Shown here: one piece after another, positions 32,331-41,399 of the stretch | Layout of the letters: each line of letters begins with the position of its first letter | Numbering within the stretch: position 1 is the stretch's first letter | From: Methanobacteriota archaeon | GTDB taxonomy: Archaea; Halobacteriota; Methanosarcinia; Methanotrichales; Methanotrichaceae | DNA: 51,750 nucleotides | Assembly (NCBI GenBank): GCA_029553285.1 | Contig: JAKPCO010000001.1 | Coordinates: 1 to 51,750 of the forward strand | Direction of reading: 5' to 3' | Program-made: the position numbers and the translations under genes | The notes under the pieces: model-generated | What the model saw: the letters and a program-made list of their open reading frames with translations, nothing else | Databases searched by the model: none | What the model was told of the DNA's origin: nothing

Positions 32331-34340
32331 TTGCCCACAGATAACGATCCCATTCTGGTTACATGTGGTCTGCCATATGCGAACGGCCCGGCCCACATAG
32401 GACATCTCAGAACGTATGTTCCTGCGGATATATTCGTGAGAGCTCTGAGGAGGATGGGCCGCGATGTCCTCTTCATATGCGGATCAGACGCCCATGGCAC
32501 TCCCATAGTGGTCAATGCCGAATCGAAGGGCATGAGCCCCAGGGAGCTTGTGGAGTTCTACCACAAGCACTTCGAGGATGTCTTCAGGAGTATCAACGTC
32601 AGGTTCGACTACTTCGGATGCACAGACGATCCATCGAATCATCACAGGACTCAGGAGATCGTGAGGGCTCTGATGGAGAGGGGTCATGTTTATCCAAAGG
32701 AGATCGAGCTGGCGTACTGCCCGAGATGCGAGCGGTTCCTTCCCGATAGATACGTTGAGGGGATATGCCCGTACTGTGGTGTGCCTGCGAGAGGGGACGA
32801 GTGCGATCAGGGCTGCGGGAGGCACCTGGAGCCCGGGGAGATCAAGGACGCGGTATGCAAGGTCTGTGGCTCCAGGGCGGAGTACAGGAAGCAGACGCAC
32901 TACTTCTTCAGGCTCTCCGCATTCAGGGAATTCCTTCTCGATTACCTTCAGAGTCTCGGCGGCACCGCAAGCGCGAGAAATTACGCTCTTGAGTGGGTCA
33001 GGCAGGAGCTCAAGGACTGGTGCATAACAAGAAACATGAGCTGGGGCGTCAAATTTCCGGGAAGCGAGGATCTCGTCGTTTACGTCTGGGTCGATGCGCC
33101 CATCGGATATATCTCATTCACAGAGGAGTGGTGCAGATCGCATGGCGTGCCCTGGGAGAGGTACTGGCGCGGGAAGAGCCGCATAATCCACTTCATAGGC
33201 GGGGATATCATCTATCATCACTGCATATTCTGGCCGGCCATGCTAGAGGGTGCTGGCTACACGCTCCCGAGCGATGTCGTCGCGAGCGGCATGCTCAAGA
33301 TCGACGACAAGAAGTTCTCGAAGAGCCGCGGATATGTCGTCTGGGTGAAGGATGACTATCTCGATCAGGGCCTTGAGCCTGATTATCTCAGGTACTATCT
33401 GGCAAGCTACACATCTCACACAAAGGAGGTGAACTTCTCCTGGAAGATCCTGCAGGAGAAGGTCAACACAGAGCTCGTGGGCGCCTTCGGCAATTTCCTG
33501 AACAGAGCTGTGACGTTTGCTGTGAAGAACTTCGACGGAAAGGTCCCGGAGGGGGAGCTGGACCCTGAGGTCATGAAGAGAATAGAGGTGAGTGTCGGGG
33601 ATGTATCCTCCGCGCTTATGGAATATGAGTTCAAGAGGGCCTCGGATGCGGTGCTCTCACTCGCTGATTACGCTAACACATACTTCCAGTCACATGAGCC
33701 GTGGAAGCTGATACGCTCTGATCGGAAAGCTGCTGGCTCGGTGCTCAGGAACTGTCTCCAGATGGCGAAGGCGATGATAATACTCATGGAGCCGTTCATG
33801 CCATCCAAGATGGCGGTCGCCTGGAGCCAGCTCGGGATGGGTTCTCTTGATAACGTGAGGTTCACAGATGCGGTTCAGCCCATACCAGAGGGTCATGCTC
33901 TGGGCACCCCGAAGATACTGTTCAGCAGGATGGAAGACTCAACAGTGAAGAGGCTTGAGGAGATCTTCAGGGAGCGGATCCGCAGGGCAGAGGGTGCTGA
34001 GAGGGAAGTGGAGGGGAGACCAATGATATCGTTCGAACAGTTCAAGGCGCTTGACCTGAGGGCTGGCACAGTTCTCGAGGCAGAGCGGATAAAGGGCTCG
34101 GATAAGCTTCTCAGGCTCATTGTCGATATAGGCGAAAGGCGCCAGATCGTGGCTGGAATCGCGAAGGTCTACAGCCCCGAGGAGCTCGTTGGCAGGCAGG
34201 TGGTTGTTGTTGCAAACCTCGAGCCTGTGAAGATATTCGGCGTGGAGTCGAGGGGGATGCTTCTTGCAGCAGACATAAATGGGAATGCTGTACTTCTCAG
34301 GCCTGACAGGGATGTTCCACCCGGATCCGGGATCAGATGA
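32331..34340 (+). CDS. metG: Methionyl-tRNA synthetase with C-terminal tRNA-binding domain
   Basis: 669 residues, class I synthetase. The N-terminal [20 protein letters not shown] contains HIGH at 22-25. A double zinc knuckle follows with paired Cys ([32 protein letters not shown]). The KMSKS equivalent is [10 protein letters not shown]. Residues from about 560 on ([17 protein letters not shown] ... GMLLAAD) are the EMAPII-like OB fold often carried as a separate protein. The start is TTG at 32331. It heads a co-directional block that continues with atwA. Confidence 0.95.
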   Translation: MPTDNDPILVTCGLPYANGPAHIGHLRTYVPADIFVRALRRMGRDVLFICGSDAHGTPIVVNAESKGMSPRELVEFYHKHFEDVFRSINVRFDYFGCTDDPSNHHRTQEIVRALMERGHVYPKEIELAYCPRCERFLPDRYVEGICPYCGVPARGDECDQGCGRHLEPGEIKDAVCKVCGSRAEYRKQTHYFFRLSAFREFLLDYLQSLGGTASARNYALEWVRQELKDWCITRNMSWGVKFPGSEDLVVYVWVDAPIGYISFTEEWCRSHGVPWERYWRGKSRIIHFIGGDIIYHHCIFWPAMLEGAGYTLPSDVVASGMLKIDDKKFSKSRGYVVWVKDDYLDQGLEPDYLRYYLASYTSHTKEVNFSWKILQEKVNTELVGAFGNFLNRAVTFAVKNFDGKVPEGELDPEVMKRIEVSVGDVSSALMEYEFKRASDAVLSLADYANTYFQSHEPWKLIRSDRKAAGSVLRNCLQMAKAMIILMEPFMPSKMAVAWSQLGMGSLDNVRFTDAVQPIPEGHALGTPKILFSRMEDSTVKRLEEIFRERIRRAEGAEREVEGRPMISFEQFKALDLRAGTVLEAERIKGSDKLLRLIVDIGERRQIVAGIAKVYSPEELVGRQVVVVANLEPVKIFGVESRGMLLAADINGNAVLLRPDRDVPPGSGIR

Positions 34341-34360
34341 TTTCGCTGAGGTGTTGAAGG

Positions 34361-36064
34361 ATGCTTGAGGTCGAGGGAGTCTGCAAGACATACGATGTGA
34401 AGGGGCGGAAGATTCTCGCTCTGAAGGATATCAGCTTCAGCGCAAATGAGGGTGAAATCCTGGGAATCGTCGGGAAGAGTGGAGGCGGGAAGAGCACCCT
34501 CATGAGGATACTCAGAGGCATAGAGGATTTCGATGCTGGCAGGATCGTCATAGACGGCCTCGAGATCACCCCTGAGTCCGGTGAGGACGTCAGGATACAG
34601 CAGCGGAGGATAACAGCGATACACCTCCAGCGTGAGTTCGGTCTCTGGACAGAGTCCGCGATAAAGAACGTCGTGAGGCGTGTGTACTCCAGAGAGACAG
34701 GCTATGAGGCTCTTCCCATACCTGAGGATGCGAGATACGATGAGTACTATGAGGAGGCGAAGGGTTTCCTGGAGCTCGTCGGCCTTGGGCACAAGGCAAA
34801 CCATCTCGCAACGATACTGAGCGGCGGGGAGAAGCAGAGACTGCTGATAGCGAGACAGCTCGCCAAAAAGCCGAGGTTGCTTCTGCTCGATGAGCCTGCC
34901 ACAATGGCCTGCCCGAAAACGAAGCAGGAGGTCCTGGATACAATAAAGAAGGTCAACGAGGAGCTCGGACTCACAACACTTGTTGTCTCGCATCTCCCCG
35001 AGATACACAGGTACCTCGCAGATCGCCTGATCTGGCTCGACGGCGGCTCCATCAGGACGATCGGCGAGCCGTCCGAGGTGCTAAAGATGTTCCTCTCAAA
35101 GATCGGTCCGGCCGTGCCTCTTCCGCGCAGGCCGGAGCGTCCTGAGCCGGAGATACTGGTGAGGCGTCTCTTCAAGAGGAACTATCTCGTTGGAACAGGC
35201 GAGGTTCTCAGGATATCAAACCTGAGGCTGAACATCAACCGTGGGGAGACGACTGCCATAATAGGATCGAGCGGTGCGGGCAAGACCACACTGCTCACGA
35301 TGATCGAGGGCCTCAGGATGCCTGATGATGGGCATATCTATTACAGACATGAGGATGGCTGGGTCGACATAACAACATACTCGCCCACAAGAATGGAGAT
35401 CAGGAGAAAGCTGGGCATAATGTACCAGGAGTTCGCCCTGATGCCCCACGAGACCATACTGGAGCAGATAGCGTACAAGCTCGGAGTCAAGGGGCAGCAT
35501 GTGATAGAGTATGCGAGGGAGGTTGCTGCGGAGATAGGGATAAGCGATCGCGTTCTTGACATGCTCTACACGCTCACAGATATGCGTGAGGACGAGGCGA
35601 AGGCTGTTCTCGAGAGGCTGGGCGTGGAGAGGGATGTCCTCTCAGAGCTCTTCCCGAAGTTCCCTGATACAGAGGCGAGGAGGTTTGCGGAGCCAGTTTT
35701 CAGGATAATGGACCTGGACACATCTGTCCTCGACAAGTACCCTGAGCAGCTCAGCGGTGGGGAGAGCGTCAGGGCGTCGCTGGCGATACTGCTGGCTGCG
35801 AATCCGAGTATACTGATACTGGATGAGCCCTTCGGGGATATAGATCCGATAACTCTGAGAGACGTGGCGAACGCCATGAAGCGGATCCAGGCGAGGTACG
35901 GTACGACCATAATCATCGTCAGCCATCATGTGGACCTTGTGAAGGAGGTCGCACACCGCGCGATACTCTTCGAGAACGGGGAGATAGTCGCGGATGGGGA
36001 TCCTGGAGAGGTTTGCGATATCTTCGTCGACAGGTGCGGCGCGGAGTATCTGAAGGAGCATTGA
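34361..36064 (+). CDS. atwA: Methyl-coenzyme M reductase activation component A2
   Basis: 567 residues made of two fused ABC ATPase domains. The first has Walker A GKSGGGKST (38-46) and signature LSGGEKQR. The second has Walker A GSSGAGKTT (about 306-314) and signature LSGGESVR. The order and spacing, including the MPHETILEQIAYKL stretch, match AtwA. AtwA is the ATP carrier needed for reductive activation of the nickel cofactor F430 in methyl-coenzyme M reductase. It is a strong marker that the organism is a methanogen or close relative. It lies 20 nt after metG. Confidence 0.93.
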   Translation: MLEVEGVCKTYDVKGRKILALKDISFSANEGEILGIVGKSGGGKSTLMRILRGIEDFDAGRIVIDGLEITPESGEDVRIQQRRITAIHLQREFGLWTESAIKNVVRRVYSRETGYEALPIPEDARYDEYYEEAKGFLELVGLGHKANHLATILSGGEKQRLLIARQLAKKPRLLLLDEPATMACPKTKQEVLDTIKKVNEELGLTTLVVSHLPEIHRYLADRLIWLDGGSIRTIGEPSEVLKMFLSKIGPAVPLPRRPERPEPEILVRRLFKRNYLVGTGEVLRISNLRLNINRGETTAIIGSSGAGKTTLLTMIEGLRMPDDGHIYYRHEDGWVDITTYSPTRMEIRRKLGIMYQEFALMPHETILEQIAYKLGVKGQHVIEYAREVAAEIGISDRVLDMLYTLTDMREDEAKAVLERLGVERDVLSELFPKFPDTEARRFAEPVFRIMDLDTSVLDKYPEQLSGGESVRASLAILLAANPSILILDEPFGDIDPITLRDVANAMKRIQARYGTTIIIVSHHVDLVKEVAHRAILFENGEIVADGDPGEVCDIFVDRCGAEYLKEH

Positions 36065-36089
36065 GCAAGCACTCAGCAGAGGGTGTCGG

Positions 36090-37205
36090 ATGGACGAACA
36101 GCTCGAGGAGATCTTCAGGCATATCTCAGATCGGATAAGCATCGAGGACTTCGAGGCCAGGGTCAACGAGAAGGTCTCCCTCATGGGCGGACTATGCGAT
36201 CCTCTAACAGCTGCCATGCTCGTCGCACATGAGCTCGGCGCCGGCGAGATCCTGACGAAGATAAGGGATATCAGGCCTGAGTCCGGAGCGGTCACGTTTA
36301 TCGGCAGGGTTATTCAGATCTCAGATGTGAGGGAGTTCAGCCGGTCGGATGGATCAACTGGAAAGGTCGCATCTCTCACCATGGGCGACGAGACCGGGAT
36401 GATAAAGGTGACACTCTGGGATGATGCGACCGATCTTGTAGTCTCGGGGGATATCAGGATCGACCAGTGCCTCAAGGTCCGAGGCTTCCCACGGCTCGGA
36501 AGATCCGGGACGGAGATAAGCATCGGTAGAGGCTGCAGCATCCAGGAGGTTGATACTGATATAAAGGTCAGGGTCGAGCCTCTGAAGATCGCGGAGATAA
36601 AGCCTGATATGGGAGAGATCAGCATAACCGCAAAGATCATCGACCCTGGAGAGGCGAGGGAGTTCACAAAAAAGGATGGCTCGAGGGGGTTCGTCAGGAG
36701 CATGCTCCTCGGAGATGAGACCGGAAGCATAAACATCACGCTCTGGAATGATCACGCACTCATCGATTTTTCAGAGGGGGATGTTCTCGAGGTGATAAAC
36801 TGCAGCTCCAGGGAGAGATACGGATTCGTAGAGCTCCAGACCAGCAGATACACTGTGATAAGAAAGAGCTCCTCTGAAGTCCAATACCATGAGCGTTTCA
36901 CGCCTATCGCAGACCTCAGGGTGGGGGAGGTGTGCAACATAGCCGGGTACCTGACAGGGATCGGGGAGCTCAGGGAGTTTCAGAGGGAGGATGGCACGAA
37001 GGGATATGTCACAAGCATAAACGTCACAGATGAGACGGGGCGCGTGAGGGTCTCTCTCTGGGGGGATCTTTATCGTCTCCTGGAGAACGCGGATCTCGGT
37101 CACAGGGTCGAGATAATGGGTGGACAGGTCAAGAACGGCTGGAATGGCGAGCTGGAGATCAGCTGCGGCCGGAGGAGCAGGATCACTTTCGCGCCGCCTG
37201 GATAA
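36090..37205 (+). CDS. Replication protein A-like ssDNA-binding protein, three OB folds
   Basis: 371 residues. An N-terminal helical region is followed by three OB-fold repeats, each marked by REF-(S/T/Q)-(R/K)-x-DG: VREFSRSDGSTGKVASLTMGD, AREFTKKDGSRGFVRSMLLGD and LREFQREDGTKGYVTSINVTD. Each ends in a VxLWxD/N strand. This is the multi-OB RPA of Methanosarcinales, which binds single-stranded DNA during replication and repair. No zinc finger is visible. It lies directly before radA, a logical recombination partner. Confidence 0.92.
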   Translation: MDEQLEEIFRHISDRISIEDFEARVNEKVSLMGGLCDPLTAAMLVAHELGAGEILTKIRDIRPESGAVTFIGRVIQISDVREFSRSDGSTGKVASLTMGDETGMIKVTLWDDATDLVVSGDIRIDQCLKVRGFPRLGRSGTEISIGRGCSIQEVDTDIKVRVEPLKIAEIKPDMGEISITAKIIDPGEAREFTKKDGSRGFVRSMLLGDETGSINITLWNDHALIDFSEGDVLEVINCSSRERYGFVELQTSRYTVIRKSSSEVQYHERFTPIADLRVGEVCNIAGYLTGIGELREFQREDGTKGYVTSINVTDETGRVRVSLWGDLYRLLENADLGHRVEIMGGQVKNGWNGELEISCGRRSRITFAPPG

Positions 37206-37210
37206 ACGTG

Positions 37211-37226
37211 TTATATCCGTAAGGAG
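37211..37226 (+). promoter_or_regulatory. Possible internal promoter and ribosome site of radA
   Basis: TTATATCC at 37211-37218 lies 20-28 nt before the radA ATG, and AAGGAG at 37221-37226 is a good ribosome site. radA may thus be both co-transcribed with the RPA gene and separately expressed. Confidence 0.4.
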
Positions 37227-37238
37227 TACTGAGATCGG

Positions 37239-38207
37239 ATGAAGCTATTGGAGGATCTACCTGGTGTTGGGCCTGCCACCGCGGAGAAGCTGAGGGAGGC
37301 GGGGTTTACAACAATAGAGGCTGTAGCAGTCGCCTCCCCGGGGGAGCTTGTGGCAGCAGCCGAGGTTGGCGAGGCCACCGCTGCGAAGATAATCGCTGCA
37401 GCGAGGGAGGCCGCAGATATCGGAGGGTTCGAGACCGGAGATCAGGTTCTGGAACGCAGGAAGCTCGTCGGCAAGATAACCACAGGCAGCAGGAACTTCG
37501 ACGAGCTGCTCGGCGGCGGCATGGAGACTCAGGCGATAGTGGAGCTGTACGGCGAGTTCGGCTCGGGCAAGACCCAGGTGGCCCATCAGCTCGCGGTGAA
37601 CGTCCAGCTCCCGCCGGAGCTCGGCGGTTTGAATGGATCGGCGATCATCATAGACACAGAAAACACATTCAGGCCTGAGAGGATATCGCAGATGGTCATG
37701 GGGCTCAGGGCGATAGATGACCGGGACTGGCGGCCCGAGGATTTCCTGAAGAACATACATGTCGCCAGGGCCTACAACTCGAACCACCAGATCCTGCTGG
37801 CTGAGAGCGCCATGGAGCTTGCAGAGAGCCTCAGGGAGACCGAACACCCTGTGAGGCTCCTGATAGTTGATTCTGTGACCGCGCATTTCAGGGCCGAGTA
37901 CGTGGGACGGGGAACCCTGGCCGACAGACAGCAGAAGCTCAACAAGCATCTCCACTATCTCATGAGGTTTGCTGATCTGAACAACGCGCTGATACTCGTC
38001 ACGAACCAGGTTATGGCGAAGCCTGACACCTTCTTCGGCGACCCCACAAAGCCTGTTGGAGGTCACGTCCTAGGCCATACCGCGACGTTCAGGGTTTACC
38101 TCAGAAAGTCAAAGGGTGACAAGCGCATAGCCAGGCTCGTCGACTCCCCGAACCTTCCGGACGGCGAGGCGGTCTTCTCCGTGACGATGGAGGGTCTCAG
38201 AGATTGA
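37239..38207 (+). CDS. radA: DNA repair and recombination protein RadA
   Basis: This 322-residue archaeal RecA/Rad51 recombinase has an N-terminal helix-hairpin-helix domain ([20 protein letters not shown]). The ATPase core has Walker [10 protein letters not shown] (105-113), Walker [16 protein letters not shown] and the L2 loop region [20 protein letters not shown]. The C-terminal [30 protein letters not shown] is diagnostic. The length is standard. Its stop overlaps the TTG start of the HAD phosphatase gene. Confidence 0.97.
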   Translation: MKLLEDLPGVGPATAEKLREAGFTTIEAVAVASPGELVAAAEVGEATAAKIIAAAREAADIGGFETGDQVLERRKLVGKITTGSRNFDELLGGGMETQAIVELYGEFGSGKTQVAHQLAVNVQLPPELGGLNGSAIIIDTENTFRPERISQMVMGLRAIDDRDWRPEDFLKNIHVARAYNSNHQILLAESAMELAESLRETEHPVRLLIVDSVTAHFRAEYVGRGTLADRQQKLNKHLHYLMRFADLNNALILVTNQVMAKPDTFFGDPTKPVGGHVLGHTATFRVYLRKSKGDKRIARLVDSPNLPDGEAVFSVTMEGLRD

Positions 38208-38872
38208 TTGAGGCGGTGGCCGTTGACATCGATGGCACACTCACAGATGAGAGACGGGTTCTGAGCCCGGTGTCTGTCAGCGTGATCAGGGAGCTTGAGG
38301 TGCCTGTGATACTCGTGACAGGCAACACCCACTGTTTCACCAGGGCTGCTGCGGTGCTCTTCGGGGTGAGACACTTCGTCGCAGAGAACGGCGGGGTGAT
38401 CTCCTCTGATGACAGAATAGAGATCGTTGGCGACAGAAAAATGTGCGATGAGGCGTATGAGCACCTCAAAGAGAGGTTCGGCATAAAAAAGTTCGATTCC
38501 AGGTACCGTCTCACGGATCTCGTGCTCATCCGCGGCTTTGATGTGGATGCAGCCTCCAGGTATCTGGAGTCCCTGAACATTCCTGTGGAGCTTGTCGATA
38601 CGGGTTTTGCCATTCACATAAAGAACAGGGGAATAACAAAGGGCACAGGACTCAGAAGAATATCTGAGCGGCTTGGGATTCCAGCAAAAAGGATCGCAGC
38701 CATCGGCGACAGCCCGAGCGACATACCGATGATGGAGATCTCAGGATTTCCGGCCGCTGTCGGGAATGCGCATCCATCTGTCAAATCCGCGGCCAGGTAT
38801 GTTGCAGAGCGCCCCTTCGGTGAGGGGTTCGCTGAGATAATCGATCACATGCGCGCCTCAGGCATGATCTGA
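38204..38872 (+). CDS. HAD phosphatase, archaeal phosphoglycolate phosphatase type
   Basis: 222 residues. Motif I is [11 protein letters not shown] (Asp8, Asp10), motif [11 protein letters not shown], and the motif III/IV region [13 protein letters not shown]...[13 protein letters not shown]. The cap insert matches the Cof/SPP-like archaeal phosphoglycolate phosphatases (Thermoplasma TA0175 group). The start is a TTG whose last two bases are the first two of the radA stop (TTGA), a coupling arrangement. The substrate is inferred from family only. Confidence 0.88.
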   Translation: MIEAVAVDIDGTLTDERRVLSPVSVSVIRELEVPVILVTGNTHCFTRAAAVLFGVRHFVAENGGVISSDDRIEIVGDRKMCDEAYEHLKERFGIKKFDSRYRLTDLVLIRGFDVDAASRYLESLNIPVELVDTGFAIHIKNRGITKGTGLRRISERLGIPAKRIAAIGDSPSDIPMMEISGFPAAVGNAHPSVKSAARYVAERPFGEGFAEIIDHMRASGMI

Positions 38873-38963
38873 TGGAGACCTTCCACCAGCAGGGTGGGCG
38901 GAAGCAAAGCGCTGTGGTCCGCAGCAGGGAAAGGTTTTACAGATCTCAGACAGATCCGCGTCA

Positions 38964-39620
38964 TCACTTCTGAGACGCCTTTATTATCTCTGCCCAGTGC
39001 TTCTCGCAGATCGCCCACCAGCCCAGCGTCTTCTTCGCCACCTCCCTGGCTGCAGGGCAGAAGGAGTCGACGGCGAGGTTGAACGGCATGTCCTTCAGAG
39101 GTGGATGGAGGGGATATAGCCTGCAGGTCAGCGGCCTGACCTCGTAGATCCTGCAGCCCTCACTGCTGTCGTAGAAGGGGCAGGGCTGCTTCAGTATCCA
39201 TGTCCCGTCCTCGCCCTTCCTGCACATCGATCTAAGACGCTTCTTCGAGCCCAGAAACCCAGAGATCCTCCGGATATCTCCCTCCTCTAGAACCAGGCCT
39301 GCACCTGGGGTGTAGCAGCACCGTCCGCATCTCCTGCACTCGAAGATCTCCCAGAAGAGCTCCACGCCCTCACACGTCTCAGCGAAACCCCTGTCGCGCG
39401 CAGGTATCGGCAGGGCTATATCGAATGATGCTCTCTCCCCGAGATCGATCTTCCTCTGCTCCTCCTCCCGGCCGGACCAGTGATCTCTGAGGAGAGAGAG
39501 ATGCTCGCCTCGCCTCTTCTCTTCGAGGCAGATGGGGGAGAGGAACCTGTGGCAGAGCCACTTGACATCAAGTGCGGTGCGCACCTTCACCGGGGGGAGC
39601 TTCATCGCCATCTCTTTCAT
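38964..39620 (-). CDS. YkgJ-like cysteine-cluster protein
   Basis: 218 residues. A CxxCxxCC cluster (FECRRCGRCCYTPGAGL) is followed by CRKGEDGTWILKQPCPFYD, GCRIYEVRPLTCRLYP and a late CPAA. This is the CxxCxxCC (YkgJ) family, thought to bind zinc or an Fe-S cluster; function unsettled. A TTTATCTC box at about 39637-39646 supports a leaderless start; ATG 39605, five codons in, is an alternative. Confidence 0.87.
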   Translation of the reverse strand: MKEMAMKLPPVKVRTALDVKWLCHRFLSPICLEEKRRGEHLSLLRDHWSGREEEQRKIDLGERASFDIALPIPARDRGFAETCEGVELFWEIFECRRCGRCCYTPGAGLVLEEGDIRRISGFLGSKKRLRSMCRKGEDGTWILKQPCPFYDSSEGCRIYEVRPLTCRLYPLHPPLKDMPFNLAVDSFCPAAREVAKKTLGWWAICEKHWAEIIKASQK

Positions 39621-39749
39621 TAGAACCTAGAAAGAGATAAATCCGATCGCCGGGCAGGAGCATCAGATCTCTTCTCTCTGATCGACCGCATGGGCCATCG
39701 TCTTTATCGTCTCCGCCCAAAAAATACACGATCCGGAGCGAGGATCGCA

Positions 39750-40577
39750 TCAGATCTTCGCCGGCTTCTCCAGAAGCTTTCTCTTCACCAGCAGATCCCC
39801 AGACCGCGCGTGGGGCTTTCTAGATACAGCGTCCCCGGACTTCTCCAGCTCTCTAGCCTCGTCAGCGAGCCTGGCAGCAGCGCGAATGACCTCATGCCCT
39901 GCGGCTGCCGCGAGGGCGATCGCCTCGAGCTCCTTGAGCCTGAAGCAGGCCTGCGCATCGATGGAGGCAGCCGTCTGGGCCATGTAGAGCGCGGCGATCG
40001 CCTTCGCTCTCGCATATGGATTCGCGAACTCCATGCGCTCTGCGCAGAGCTCCGGCGTGGCGAGCATGTGCGGAAGCTGTGGAGATCCAGCGGCCACAGA
40101 TGCGATCGCCCTGTCGATCTCCTCCTGCACGAGCCTGACAGCGCCGCATATGCTGAGCACCTTGAGCGCGTCTGCATTGAATATCGCCATCTCAGCAGGA
40201 TCCAGAAACTCGCGCTTCGCACCTATGAGCGGATCCATCGGGAGGATGATGTAACCGAAACCCTCTGCCTCCATCGCATCCCTTGCCTCCTTCTTGGTGG
40301 GTCCGTCGGATACGACTATGAGTGGAATCCCCTTCAGCATGTTCCTTGCAGCAGTCGGCCCGGGCGTCGCAGCGTTCGGGCTGACGACGACAGCGAGCTG
40401 GGGACCCCAGGCGCGCATCTCCTCAGCCAGCCGCTCGCCCTCGCTTCTGGACATCTTCGGTCCATGTGATACAACCTTGGACTCGATCTCCGTCCGCTCC
40501 GCGATCTCGTCCAGCGCGAGATCGACAACAAGAGAAGACGCGATATTTCCGAGCTTTATAAAACCGATCTTGAACAT
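39750..40577 (-). CDS. mtd: F420-dependent methylene-tetrahydromethanopterin dehydrogenase
   Basis: 275 residues. The N-terminus MFKIGFIKLGNIASSLVVDL, the ESKVVSHGPKMSRSEGE segment and VSPNAATPGPTAARNML are characteristic of Mtd. This cytoplasmic enzyme interconverts methenyl- and methylene-tetrahydromethanopterin using coenzyme F420. In an aceticlastic methanogen it would run in the methyl-oxidation/biosynthetic direction. It is monocistronic here, with a TATA-like AAATTTAATACT at about 40601-40612 preceded by the palindrome GCGATCGC. Confidence 0.95.
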   Translation of the reverse strand: MFKIGFIKLGNIASSLVVDLALDEIAERTEIESKVVSHGPKMSRSEGERLAEEMRAWGPQLAVVVSPNAATPGPTAARNMLKGIPLIVVSDGPTKKEARDAMEAEGFGYIILPMDPLIGAKREFLDPAEMAIFNADALKVLSICGAVRLVQEEIDRAIASVAAGSPQLPHMLATPELCAERMEFANPYARAKAIAALYMAQTAASIDAQACFRLKELEAIALAAAAGHEVIRAAARLADEARELEKSGDAVSRKPHARSGDLLVKRKLLEKPAKI

Positions 40578-40829
40578 GCTGGTCTGGAGGTAAGAGGAGG
40601 AGTATTAAATTTGCGATCGCTCAGGATGACCTGTCCGAATAGGGATCAAACGTTTCTGACATGCGGAAGCGGTAAGGTCAAATTTCTGGATTCAGCTCTT
40701 ATCCGGACAAGTCCGCTCAGGAAAGGATCTGAGGGCCGAATCAGTGGGGCTTTCAGTAATCGGTACGCACTGACATGACGCACCCCACAGAATCGCATGC
40801 ATTCGAACTGAGGCGCACGACAAACCGGC
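40578..40829. other. 252-nt gap with mtd promoter and dispersed element copy 3
   Basis: This gap holds the mtd promoter (AAATTTAATACT, minus sense, about 40601-40612) and the 78-nt palindromic element at 40632-40709. Nothing recognisable lies in the remainder up to the end of the CYTH gene. Confidence 0.6.
40632..40709 (+). repeat. Dispersed palindromic element TGTCCGAATAAG, copy 3
   Basis: 78 nt with ends TGTCCGAATAGG and CTTATCCGGACA. It aligns with copy 2 on the minus strand and, at its right end, with copy 1, although it is about 25.6 kb away. It is intergenic, upstream of mtd. Confidence 0.6.
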
Positions 40830-41399
40830 TCATGGTTCCGACTTTGGAGGACTCTCTCCGGCGTTGCCGGAAGCTGCAGCGCTCGACCGCGCGATCTCGA
40901 GAAGCTCCAGGTACGAGAGTCTGATCGGCCTGCCCACGCCAACGCTGGAGATTATCTCGAGCACACGCGCCCTGTCGGTGGGGTTATCACGATCCGCCGG
41001 TATCTCCGCCTCCACAAATCTTCCAAGCCCATCGACATCGTCAAGAGCCACGATCGCATCGCCTAGCCTGTACTTCGCTCTTCTCTTTCTCACAACAGCG
41101 AATCTCGAAAATCCCAGAGACTCGAGCAGTTTCTCAGCTGCGACTGCATCATCCACCCTGATGCTCAGCTCCAGCCGTGTCTTCGTCTTCGAATCCAGCT
41201 TTGGGCCTTTATACGTGAGGTACACTCCATCATCCTTGACCCTTATTCGCAGAGCCTCATCAGTCGAGGCAAAATCGCGAACCGGGGAGCGGAAGTAGAT
41301 GTCGGTGTGGTTCTCCACCCCATCCAGCACGCCCCCCATCTGCAGGATCCTCTCCTCTGCATCCTCCGGCGCCCTGGCCTTGGCCTCGACCTCTATCAA
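40830..41399 (-). CDS. CYTH-domain protein (class IV adenylate cyclase/ThTPase-like)
   Basis: 189 residues with the N-terminal ExExK motif (E3, E5, K7 in MIEVEAKA). Conserved Arg/Lys strands follow ([56 protein letters not shown]), lining a triphosphate tunnel. This is the CyaB-like CYTH family. In archaea the substrate may be an inorganic or organic triphosphate rather than cyclic AMP synthesis. Its start overlaps the valS stop (ATGA), so the two are coupled. Confidence 0.88.
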   Translation of the reverse strand: MIEVEAKARAPEDAEERILQMGGVLDGVENHTDIYFRSPVRDFASTDEALRIRVKDDGVYLTYKGPKLDSKTKTRLELSIRVDDAVAAEKLLESLGFSRFAVVRKRRAKYRLGDAIVALDDVDGLGRFVEAEIPADRDNPTDRARVLEIISSVGVGRPIRLSYLELLEIARSSAAASGNAGESPPKSEP

